Below, in pieces: positions 35,301-42,290 of a stretch of DNA of 64,000 nucleotides. The stretch lies in assembly GCA_017311185.1 (NCBI GenBank), contig JAESUZ010000972.1, positions 186,001-250,000 on the forward strand. The letters run 5' to 3'. How positions within the stretch are numbered: position 1 is the first letter of the stretch; each line of letters opens with the position of its first letter. Under the pieces are notes generated by a model that saw only the letters and a list, made by a program, of their open reading frames with translations, had not been told where the DNA came from and did not search any database. Origin of the DNA: Proteles cristata cristata. Its lineage: Eukaryota > Chordata > Mammalia > Carnivora > Hyaenidae. Made by a program: the position numbers and the translations under genes.

Positions 35301-37284
35301 GCTCATTTTTATGGGATTCCGCTTTCCAAATTACTTCTCCATCGCTTACCTATTTCTCCAAACATCCCCACCACCAACCTGAATCTCACTTATCTAGGTT
35401 CCCTCACCTGACAAACTCTTTGGAAATTCTCAGTCTGAAATGTTTTATCATTAATAATTGCATGGTACCCCAGAAGCTTATATTTTAATAATGATAGTTA
35501 AAAAATAGATATCAATTAATCAGAAGTACAGTTGGTCAACACAGCTTATTTAAAAACATGTTTCAAAATGTTAACAAAAACCTTATCATCCTCAAACTCA
35601 CCAACTAAAACTTTAGCTGCTGGGTTGTCCACACCAATGTTTTTTAGAATAGTTGCACCATCATTGGTTACCATGAGAGAGGAGTCTCGTCCACTGCTTA
35701 ACAGAATTTTATCCTGAAAGGAACATGGTAGTTCAAGATATAAACACATCTGGAAGAATGCATGGGTCAATCCGTATTCTCATTTACTGTTAATGTATAA
35801 ATACTCTGGATGCCTTTTCGCCAGTATCCATTCAAATTTTTCAATGCATACACTCTGTAAGCAAACCTTGGCGTCTACCCCTAAAAACACTAGAACGGGG
35901 AAACTTTTGTCTCAGCAATGTGATAGCAAAAACAATGGAAACAAACTAAGTGTACCTCAGTGTGGTAATAAATATAAAATTTAAACATCAACACTGAAAG
36001 GAATTTTTAAAAGCAACCTACAAAAAAAAGGACACGGAAGTAGTACACACAAGATTTACATCCAAATATAACAGTGGTTGTCACTCGGAAGGGGATCCAA
36101 GATGGTGATCCAAGAGGACTTTAGCTGTATAAGCACTTATAATTTTTAGCAAGAATATATCCATGTCTTACGTGTATAAGAGTTAACTTTCCAAGGTTTA
36201 AAAAAAATCTCTCAAAATTGAGTTATTAACTATTTCCACCAATGGCTCTAAAACAATATGAAAACATAAAAATTCCTTGTTTTTCTTACCATGCCCTTAG
36301 GTCCCAAGGTGCTCTTTACCAAGTCTCCAATAGCGATGGCACCAATAAAAGAGGACTGGAGTAAAGATCGGAGATTTAAAGTAAAAATCAATTTTACAAT
36401 CTTAAAATCCAAAAAGTACAATCGGATCTTTAAAAGAACAGGAGAACAAGGCTTACCAGCCGAGCGGTCTCTGCTCTCTCTTCATCAGCTCCAGCCTTGA
36501 AGATGTTAACAGGTGCAAGGGAAAGGGACGCCTAAAAAGGAAAAATCAACGATGAGTTTGAATACCAATATTTAACACGTATACTCAGATGCACTGAGAA
36601 AAAATACGTAGATACTAAAGATTAAATTTAATATAAAGCATAGCGTGTTTTTCAAAAAAAGTGACGGTCTCCATCACTGGGATAGTCATTTACTTGAGGG
36701 AGGGAGGGAGTTATGCAGGCTGTACGGCAAGACCTTGCTTTTGGGATCTACTAGTGCTCTGCGAGTAAAAATTCTTTACCAAAGAGACTGTTAAATATAT
36801 CAAGCCTTAAGATGGCTCTAAGCCACGCATAAGGCAGGTGGGGGTTGTAGGCCACTAGCTCAACAACCGCCCAGCGAACGAGGTAACGCGGCCGACTAGC
36901 CTCCATCTTCAACCTCCGGTCCCTCCAGCCCGGTCTTCTCAGGCTCCGCCCCAAAAGAGAGGGCGGAGCCTGCCGCGCCAACCCGCCCGGGACACTAGAA
37001 ATTTCTTCGCTTGGGTTGAGCCCCGGGCCCTGGGTTCTGGGACTGAGGGGCCTGGTCAGCCCAAGACGCTGCCACGGGGCCCACCCCTCCCCCTACGAAG
37101 CATGGAGGGCTTCACCTGCGGGCCCGGCGCAGGCCACACGCCGCGGCCCGCGCCATGTGCGGCGGTCTCGGGTTACGGACACGAGGAACCCGAGGCGAAG
37201 GGAAGACAGAGGGGACAACGAGGCGGCAGAGCACGGCGGGACGCGGCGGGGCTTAGACAGGGCCAACGGGGCCAGGCTCACCAT
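20272..37284 (-). CDS. CCT2: CCT2, T-complex protein 1 subunit beta (whole coding span, 16 exons)
   Basis: Joining 16 exons on the minus strand gives 1608 bases, 535 codons plus TAA, the same length as human CCT2. All 15 introns start GT and end AG. CCT2 is one of eight subunits of the cytosolic TRiC/CCT ring, which folds actin, tubulin and WD40 proteins in an ATP-driven cycle. Group II chaperonin motifs are in place: LGPKGM (residues 43-48) and NDGATILK (65-72) near the nucleotide site, GDGTT (96-100), and ERSLHDAL with the expected catalytic Asp at 392. GGG (409-411) and a C terminus of DHHPC complete it. The apical domain is residues about 220-370. No frameshift or stop was found. Residues 59 (Ser), 103-110 region and 416-430 region show small differences from the human sequence as I remember it. 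The 5' end is in a CpG island. FRS2 lies upstream on the same strand. Confidence 0.97.
22486..22690 (+). repeat. Older CAN-SINE in CCT2 intron 15
   Basis: GGGGTACCTGGTGGCTAAATGG start and CTCTTGACTTTGGTTC insert. Confidence 0.8.
22728..22869 (-). CDS. CCT2: CCT2 coding exon 15
   Basis: 142 bases, end of codon 479 through residue 525 plus two bases ([11 protein letters not shown] to NIIKAAP). Donor GTATTG. Confidence 0.95.
23135..23328 (-). repeat. Older CAN-SINE, reverse, CCT2 intron 14
   Basis: Ends GGACCACCCAGGTGCCCC. Confidence 0.8.
23407..23572 (+). repeat. Older CAN-SINE, CCT2 intron 14
   Basis: GGGAGCACCTGAGTGGCTCAG start. Confidence 0.8.
23617..23736 (-). repeat. Short CAN-SINE (about 120 bases), reverse
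   Basis: CAATGTGGGGCTCAAACTCA and TGAGCCAGCCAGGTGTCCC. This type has only the tRNA-like head and a short tail. Confidence 0.8.
23967..24152 (+). repeat. SINEC_Fc-type SINE, young subfamily, perfect target duplication
   Basis: Variant head. A perfect 17-base duplication AAGAATGTTTCATAATG flanks it (23950-23966 and 24153-24169). In CCT2 intron 14. Confidence 0.95.
24521..24620 (-). CDS. CCT2: CCT2 coding exon 14
   Basis: 100 bases, residues 446-478 plus one base ([12 protein letters not shown] to NTTAGL). Donor GTAAGA. Confidence 0.95.
24900..25003 (-). CDS. CCT2: CCT2 coding exon 13
   Basis: 104 bases, end of codon 411 through residue 445 ([12 protein letters not shown] to FAKALRM). Donor GTAAGT. 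Confidence 0.95.
25199..25327 (-). CDS. CCT2: CCT2 coding exon 12
   Basis: 129 bases, end of codon 368 through residue 410 plus one base. Contains CTIVLRG and ERSLHDAL, with the Asp expected to activate water for ATP hydrolysis. Donor GTAAGC. Confidence 0.96.
25721..25840 (-). CDS. CCT2: CCT2 coding exon 11
   Basis: 120 bases, end of codon 328 through residue 367 plus one base ([11 protein letters not shown] to HFSGVAL). Donor GTGAGT. Confidence 0.95.
25930..26130 (+). repeat. MIR in CCT2 intron 10
   Basis: CTTACTATATGCCAAACACT through GGTTACATAGCTCTAACAAG follows MIR order. Confidence 0.6.
28261..28364 (-). CDS. CCT2: CCT2 coding exon 10
   Basis: 104 bases, end of codon 293 through residue 327 plus one base ([11 protein letters not shown] to RLALVT). 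Donor GTATGG. The intron before it (28365-31255) is the longest in the gene and holds six SINEs. Confidence 0.95.
28623..28825 (+). repeat. SINEC_Fc-type SINE, CCT2 intron 9
   Basis: GGGGTGCCTAGGTGGCTCAG start; AATAAATAAATAAGC tail. Confidence 0.9.
29010..29212 (-). repeat. Older CAN-SINE, reverse, CCT2 intron 9
   Basis: Ends AACTGATTTACCCAAGCATC on the plus strand; damaged. Confidence 0.7.
29399..29583 (+). repeat. CAN-SINE, CCT2 intron 9
   Basis: AGGGCATCTGGGTGGCTCAG start; AACAAACATTAAAAC tail. Confidence 0.8.
30165..30366 (+). repeat. Older CAN-SINE, CCT2 intron 9
   Basis: GGAGGTGTCTGAGTGACTCAG start; CTCTCAAAATAAACTTT tail. Confidence 0.75.
30421..30629 (+). repeat. CAN-SINE, CCT2 intron 9
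   Basis: GGACACCTGGGTGACTCAG start; tail AAAAATAAACTTT runs into the next SINE. Confidence 0.85.
30630..30825 (+). repeat. SINEC_Fc-type SINE, CCT2 intron 9
   Basis: GGGGCGCCTGGTGGCTCAG start, inserted in the tail of the preceding copy. Confidence 0.88.
31256..31383 (-). CDS. CCT2: CCT2 coding exon 9
   Basis: 128 bases, residues 251-292 plus two bases of codon 293 ([10 protein letters not shown] to GINCFIN). Donor GTCTGT. Confidence 0.95.
31588..31688 (-). CDS. CCT2: CCT2 coding exon 8
   Basis: 101 bases, end of codon 217 through residue 250 ([11 protein letters not shown] to GMDTDKIK), start of the apical domain. Donor GTATGT. Confidence 0.95.
31902..32101 (+). repeat. SINEC_Fc-type SINE, CCT2 intron 7
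   Basis: GGGGCACCTGGGTGGTTCAG start and an A-rich tail. Confidence 0.88.
32206..32427 (+). repeat. SINEC_Fc-type SINE, CCT2 intron 7
   Basis: GGGGTGCCTGGGTGGCTCAG start. Flanks share AACACAACAG. Confidence 0.9.
32525..32660 (-). repeat. MIR in CCT2 intron 7
   Basis: GGAGTCAGACAAACCTGCC to CTTGTCATCTGTAAAGTA is a MIR complement. Confidence 0.5.
33617..33819 (-). CDS. CCT2: CCT2 coding exon 7
   Basis: 203 bases, the largest coding exon, from the last base of codon 149 through residue 216 plus one base. Reads [12 protein letters not shown] to LADSYLDE. Donor GTATGT. Confidence 0.96.
34572..34732 (+). repeat. Older CAN-SINE, CCT2 intron 6
   Basis: GGGGTACCTGGCTGGCTCAG start; ends about 40 bases from the exon 6 donor. 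Confidence 0.8.
34771..34883 (-). CDS. CCT2: CCT2 coding exon 6
   Basis: 113 bases, residues 112-148 plus two bases of codon 149 ([12 protein letters not shown] to SAVDHG). The frame with exon 7 requires the donor GG|GTTGGT, which is weak compared with the other CCT2 donors. Confidence 0.93.
34929..35114 (+). repeat. CAN-SINE, CCT2 intron 5
   Basis: GGGGTGTCTGGTGGCTCAG start. It takes up more than half of the 316-base intron 5. Confidence 0.85.
35200..35276 (-). CDS. CCT2: CCT2 coding exon 5
   Basis: 77 bases, end of codon 86 through residue 111. Carries the GDGTTS chaperonin signature. Donor GTAAGA. Confidence 0.96.
35602..35713 (-). CDS. CCT2: CCT2 coding exon 4
   Basis: 112 bases, residues 49-85 and the first base of codon 86. 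Contains [10 protein letters not shown] and [12 protein letters not shown]. Donor GTGAGT. Confidence 0.96.
36290..36355 (-). CDS. CCT2: CCT2 coding exon 3
   Basis: 66 bases, residues 27-48 ([11 protein letters not shown] to LGPKGM), part of the equatorial nucleotide-binding domain. Donor GTAAGA. The intron between exons 2 and 3 is only 101 bases. Confidence 0.95.
36457..36531 (-). CDS. CCT2: CCT2 coding exon 2
   Basis: 75 bases, residues 2-26 ([11 protein letters not shown] to TARL). Acceptor CTTTTTAG, donor GTAAGC. Both ends fall between codons. Confidence 0.95.
36998..37008. promoter_or_regulatory. Heat-shock-element-like site in CCT2 intron 1
   Basis: Contains GAAATTTC, an inverted pair of nGAAn units in the HSE arrangement, followed by another TTC. 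CCT genes are reported to respond to HSF1/HSF2. The third unit is not perfect, so binding is uncertain. Confidence 0.3.
37282..37284 (-). CDS. CCT2: CCT2 coding exon 1 (start codon only)
   Basis: The start ATG is the last three bases of exon 1 and is followed directly by the donor GTGAGC. The rest of exon 1 is 5' UTR. Exon 2 begins with codon 2 (GCG, Ala). Confidence 0.9.
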
Positions 37285-37370
37285 GGTTGCGAGGAGTTCG
37301 GCACACACGCTGATCCCGCACAGGTCACGCCCGAGACCAGAGGGAAGAGAAGCCGGAAATGACGGCACAC
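37285..37370 (-). other. CCT2: CCT2 5' UTR (approximate)
   Basis: GC-rich sequence just upstream of the start codon in the same exon. The transcription start is not fixed by the sequence. An ETS-like CCGGAAAT (about 37353-37360) and a GC box (about 37382-37390) nearby suggest a TATA-less start in this area. Confidence 0.45.
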
Positions 37371-37572
37371 GCTCTACTGCAGGGGGCGGGGCTCCGGCCA
37401 GCGCGCAGCTAGTGCCGGGCGCCGCCCGCTGGAGCAGTGAGTGGGTGCCGCTTTGAGTGGAGCGCCGCAGTGGGAAGCGCGGCTCTTTACGCTGGAGGGC
37501 GGGGCTTCGGCTCGCGCTCCGCCCCCTGCGGAGTCGCCTGCTTGGGACCTGGAAGGGGAGGGTCTAACGTCT

Positions 37573-37580
37573 TTCTTGAA
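37573..37580. promoter_or_regulatory. Heat-shock-element-like site upstream of CCT2
   Basis: TTCTTGAA, two inverted HSE units with correct 2-base spacing, about 290 bases upstream of the start codon. It could also be a chance match. Confidence 0.25.
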
Positions 37581-37689
37581 GCGGCGCTGATTGGGAGTAG
37601 AAACGCAGGACAAAGGGGACCTCGGGACGTAGGGGCTGTCATAGCAACGACGTTCCGGCTCGCCCGTTTAATTTTTCTTCAATTTAATC

Positions 37690-38526
37690 TTTAAAAGCTT
37701 GCCTAAAGTACCAGGTATACACAGTTTAAAGTATTATATACAAATAACGAAAAAACAATTCACCAACCTCACCACTTCTTTCCCGGGAGGCAGAACCACG
37801 TTTAGCCTTTTCGGGTTCTGTTTTTTTGATTACTTAGCATTATATTAGTAAATAATAGTTTTTTGCTTTTTTAACTTTAAACGTTATTTATTATTACGAG
37901 GAGGGCTTACATTCCTTCTGTTGAGTTTTAAAAAGCTGTTTTTTAATCGGACGTTGATTGTCCGGTACAGTCACCTCTCATGGAGACATTTACCTTATCT
38001 TTGCCCTGCTTGCTCATTTTCAGGTCTTAGATTCACTCGATTTCTTTCCCCCTCCCGAGTAGAGATGACTAATACACACCTCCCTAATGTGTTGGTAGAC
38101 ACCAAGATCAATCCCAAATATTTCAGTTTATTAAAATATTCTACTTACTTCAAGTTGACCCCTTAGGAGCGTTAAAGTAAAATTTTTGTCCTTAAAAAAA
38201 TCTATTCGTTTTTTGTCATCCACTGATAGCCTTTTCTCCTATCACTTAGCAAGCTTGTTAACATTGATAGATGTTTTCTTCAATTTTTAAGTTTTCACCT
38301 TTCAGATTTAAGAGGGTTAGGTTACATTGGGGAGGGAACCAAATCCAACCAGCCACCTGGCTTTTTTATGGCCAGAGAGTTAAGATTGAGTTTTACATAC
38401 TTAAATGGTTGGGGTAAAAAAATGAATATTTCATGATACACTAAGTAAGATTATGTGAAACTTATATTTTGGTGTCCATAACGCTTGGTGTAACACGGAC
38501 ATATCCATTTTTTAAATAATACGTAT
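37690..38526. other. CCT2-FRS2 intergenic region, proximal part
   Basis: Mostly unique AT-rich sequence upstream of the CCT2 promoter. Apart from the MIR3913-like arm I recognise nothing in it. Confidence 0.6.
38097..38130 (+). ncRNA. MIR3913-like arm without a hairpin partner
   Basis: Bases 38097-38118 match the human miR-3913-3p mature sequence as I remember it at 20 of 22 positions (differences at the 6th and 15th). The match continues into the flank TATTTCAGTTTATTA. The site is about 0.75-0.8 kb upstream of CCT2, the position of MIR3913-1/-2 in human. The complementary 5' arm expected within about 40 bases is absent, so no miRNA precursor can form locally. I read it as a homologous sequence and not a working miRNA gene. 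Confidence 0.5.
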
Positions 38527-38635
38527 TTTTAAAGTTTATTTTTCTAGTAATCTCTACACCCAATGTGGGGCTCGAACTCACAACCCCAAAGTCAAGGGTT
38601 GCATGCTCTTCTGAGTGAACCAGCCAGGTGCCCCT
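38527..38635 (-). repeat. Short CAN-SINE, reverse
   Basis: CAATGTGGGGCTCGAACTCA and CCAGCCAGGTGCCCCT. Same short type as at 23617. Confidence 0.8.
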
Positions 38636-40640
38636 ACCCATTCATTTTTATACTGCACAATGTGATACAGAATTATACACTGGCAGAGTGGTTGTGACAG
38701 ACTCTCTAGCCCATAAAGCCTAAAACAGTCACTATTTAATCTTTTACAGAGTTTGCTGGCCCTGGTTTACACTATGCTCAAGGTCCATCATGAAAACGGG
38801 TGTCCAGACTGCTCAAATTGTTATTTTAAATCTACCAGGAGGATTTTTTTTGAAAACTTACTCTTCTTTCAAGAAATGCACTTTAATAGGCAGATCCCAG
38901 ATCATATACTGGAATGAAAATAATCACAATAACGAGAAGCTGAGATGCCCGCACAATGTTATAAAAGGCTGTTTTTATTGTGGGCAAAATCACTTACTTG
39001 GAAATACTATATCCTCTGGCAGGCCCAAGATTTATCTAAGCCTGAGACTATGGGTGACTGAAAAACCAATGCCCCCTCCCTCCTGGGCTTTAGAGAAGTT
39101 GGGGGCATAACAGGCGGAGAGGCATTTGGATGGGGTGTGGGAGGCAGGCCTTGCTCCCTGTGGTGCTAGGCCAGATGAGGGTCCTCTCAGCGATTTGTCC
39201 TTTCCCCATTGCATGTGTTTTGACATATCACCCTTGTTCCCCAGTTGTTAAACACTCATCTTCTGGAATTAGGCTGCAAGGGTTTGGATTTCAATTCTTC
39301 TGTTTACTAGTTTTGTAACTTTGGATGGGTTCCATAGGTCTGCCCACCCTCTTCTATAGCAATGGGAGAAATAACATGATTTGCTGCTTTAAGCCACTAG
39401 GTCTTAGGGTGTCTTGTCACACAGCAAGAGCTAACCTACACACTCTTTCAACAATGCCTTTGAAGAGTCATTCATCCAGTTTTACTTCCATTTTTGTAAG
39501 AGCCTCTGAATCAGTCTCCCTGCTTTATTACAATGTCACGCCCTCCAATGTTCCTCCATGTTGATGTCAGAGTAGTCTTTCTCAACTATTGTTTCTCCAG
39601 TGTTTAACATCCTCCAAATTCTCACCTCATTTTAACACAAAAATTCCTAAGCATTCTACGCCTACGTGCTCTCACTTCTTCCTTCTCTCTCTCATCCTTC
39701 CTTTGCAACCTATGCTCAAGTCATGCGGAACCCCTGCCAACATTGAACAATCATGATCTTTGTGTATGTCTTTGCACATGTCATTCCTTCTCCTTAAGAC
39801 ATCCTTTCTCTCTCCTATAAATCTCTGACAACTCTCATCAAAATCCTTAGGGATTACCACTTCTAGGCTTTTCTTGAAAATCTCCATTTTTAGACTGAGT
39901 TTGATGCCCTTCCTTTGTGTGTGCCATTATCATACCACTTATATTAGGAATTGGCGTGACAATTTTTTCAATTCTCCTAAGGTATATAGTTAGTGCCATT
40001 CTAGAGGTATCAGAGAGAATTTATTATATACAAATTGTCTTAGGGCTTAGTTCTCTGCAGGGGGAGGATGGACACTGCCCCCACTGGAAGGGCTATTCTA
40101 AACTACAATTCTTTAGAACACAAAGCCTGCTTGCTGTCTTTATTAGTAGCATAGGGCCTGTTCATGCTCATTCATTAAAGGAACTCAAAGGAAAAATACA
40201 GAAATAATCCAAAGAAGCTTTTAACTTCTGAGGATGAATGCCCAAATTTTCCAAGATGCAGTTTCTGCCGCATCTTAACCAGTTTATGAGTCCCAGAGTG
40301 CCTAGCACATAGTAAACAGCCAATCATTTGTGGACTTGTCTATGCCCTTCATTGTTTAAATGATCTCCATCTTGAACTGTACCCAAATAGGCCTTGCAGT
40401 GGCACACTACTAAAAATCGGTTTGCAGTTCCAAAGCTGAGAACTCCTAGTTTGAATGACCACATAGAGAAAACTGTGAAAGTCTGTCAAATACTTACAAT
40501 TTCATTTCTCTGATGAAACGTGATCCTTAACCCATTATATGTTCACTTTGAAAATGGAGGCACTGATACAAGACTAAGAAAACCTCTTATCATAAAGTCT
40601 TTTAAAATGCGTGAAATATAAATACAGGAAAACTTTAAAT
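38636..40640. other. CCT2-FRS2 intergenic region, distal part
   Basis: No convincing gene. The stretch 39450-39960 has wording typical of L2 3' ends (short CT-rich phrases like CTCATCCTTCC). A short MIR/L2-like end, GTGCCTAGCACATAGTA, sits near 40300. Short frames here have no recognisable domains. Confidence 0.5.
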
Positions 40641-40657
40641 TGGTATTCAACCAAACT

Positions 40658-40674
40658 TTTATTGGGGTTTTATT
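40658..40674 (-). terminator. Tandem FRS2 polyadenylation signals
   Basis: Two AATAAA hexamers on the minus strand, at 40669-40674 and 40658-40663, 5 bases apart. They fall where the repeat-free 3' UTR-like stretch ends. Confidence 0.5.
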
Positions 40675-42207
40675 GCAATCTACTTTCGGCAATAAGGGAA
40701 AGTAACCATAAGAACTCCGATCAGATTTTATTCAACAAAGCAGTTTTTCATGAATGCTTAAGGTCAGTGTATAGTCAGCTCAGCTTCCAGTATCAACTCG
40801 AGTACCTCATTATGGAAATTTATGCCCGAATGACAACAGTAAGGCATTGCAAGATCCTAAATCATCTACGATTAAACCATATTTTACATATAATTTTTAG
40901 GACAGAATACTAATACTCTACAATAAATAAGGATTTTAAAAACGTGTTGCTTAGCCCTTGTTGAACTAAATTCAAATATTAGCTTATTCTTTAAGTACTC
41001 CAGTTAATAAAGGTTTGATTGTACTTCAAGAACTCTGACTTTTCGAAAGATAAAAAATTAGTTCTTATTTGTTATGACAAAAATTAAGCTTAAAAGCACA
41101 TTCGCACTTGTCCTTAAAAGCATGTTTACATCATATATGAAAGAACTTCTCATGCCTGGAGATATGGTTTATATGGCAAAAAGTCATATGCAAAGAACAA
41201 CTAGAGGGCAATCCTCCCGGCTCCACGTCCTCCAAAAAGCCACACTTGGCCTCAGTGTAAAAGTTATATTTTATTGCCATGCTACAAAATGTATGAAGTT
41301 GGCACTGACAGGGAAAAACAGAGAACAAAGGGTGGGAAGGGAAAGAGGGCAAAAGATGTTGTTACATGTATATAACAAGGTTTTAATCAACAGTGGTAAA
41401 TTTTGCCAATATTAAAAATGCAAACCAAAATTTAAAATGCTGCTATGAAACAGCATTAATATACAATTTATGCATAGTACAGTATCACTTATGTCTTTTA
41501 TTAGAGAAATATGGAATGTTTATAAAAGAAATTAACCATAGGGGATAAAATTCCTATTTCATATACAATTTGGCAATGGTAGTCCCACTGTTAGACAATT
41601 TTTTATAAAATAAAAAATTAAAAATCTAATAAGCTACCTTTATACAAAGTTGCTATATTTATGCCTTTACGTAGGAAAAAAACATTTATAATGCAAATTA
41701 GGACATACAATAATCTTACAGTATTATACAATGTAATGAAAATAAAAACATAACACAAAAATTTTTCCTTTATAAAATGTATATTTTGCATTTACTAATG
41801 CAAATGTGGCACACCGGTGACTACTGTACTATTAATACCAGTCCGTTTCCATGCTATTGTTGTCCAATTGTCATAGAATTGCAACTGTACCAATGCTACA
41901 AAAGAATTGTGTTATACCCCCAAAAAATGAGGAAATAGGAATGGGGAATAGGGATGTAAAGAACAGAATAGATAGGGTGCTGGTTTGGGCAGAGTATATT
42001 GTGGTATATCGTAGAATATTTGTTAATTTTTCAAGCCAAAAACATTTTCTATACAATCTGTAATTTCGTACCAATGCCTTTATTCAAGTTTGGCAAAAAT
42101 CAGAGAAAGGGTAATTAGTACCATATACCTCACATATCAGAAATACGAGTAAGATGCCAATACATCAGTTACTTCTGAATGTTGTCTTTGATGGTATGTC
42201 TATTTCA

Positions 42208-42290
42208 AGGAGATACATATATATGTATGTATATAGAAGTATACATACATATACACACATATATATATATGTACACACACACACTACACA
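42208..42290. repeat. AT/AC dinucleotide-rich microsatellite in FRS2 3' UTR
   Basis: Alternating purine-pyrimidine run of ATAT, GTAT and ACAC units. Likely length-variable. Confidence 0.7.

Larger units (their letters stand above)
36880..37680. promoter_or_regulatory. CpG-island promoter of CCT2
   Basis: A block of high G+C with many CpG, unlike the AT-rich surroundings, spanning exon 1 and the start of intron 1. It includes GC boxes such as GGGGGCGGGGC near 37381 and GGGCGGGGC near 37499. Housekeeping genes such as CCT2 commonly use this kind of promoter. Open frames here on both strands are by-products of the low stop-codon density. Confidence 0.8.

Noticed and set aside
37016..37694. Several open frames on both strands in the CpG island
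   Set aside because: Low stop frequency in GC-rich DNA explains them; they overlap CCT2 exon 1 and have no recognisable domain.
39672..39887. 71-codon minus-strand frame with a few charged motifs
   Set aside because: Lies in L2-like CT-rich sequence; no similarity that I recognise.
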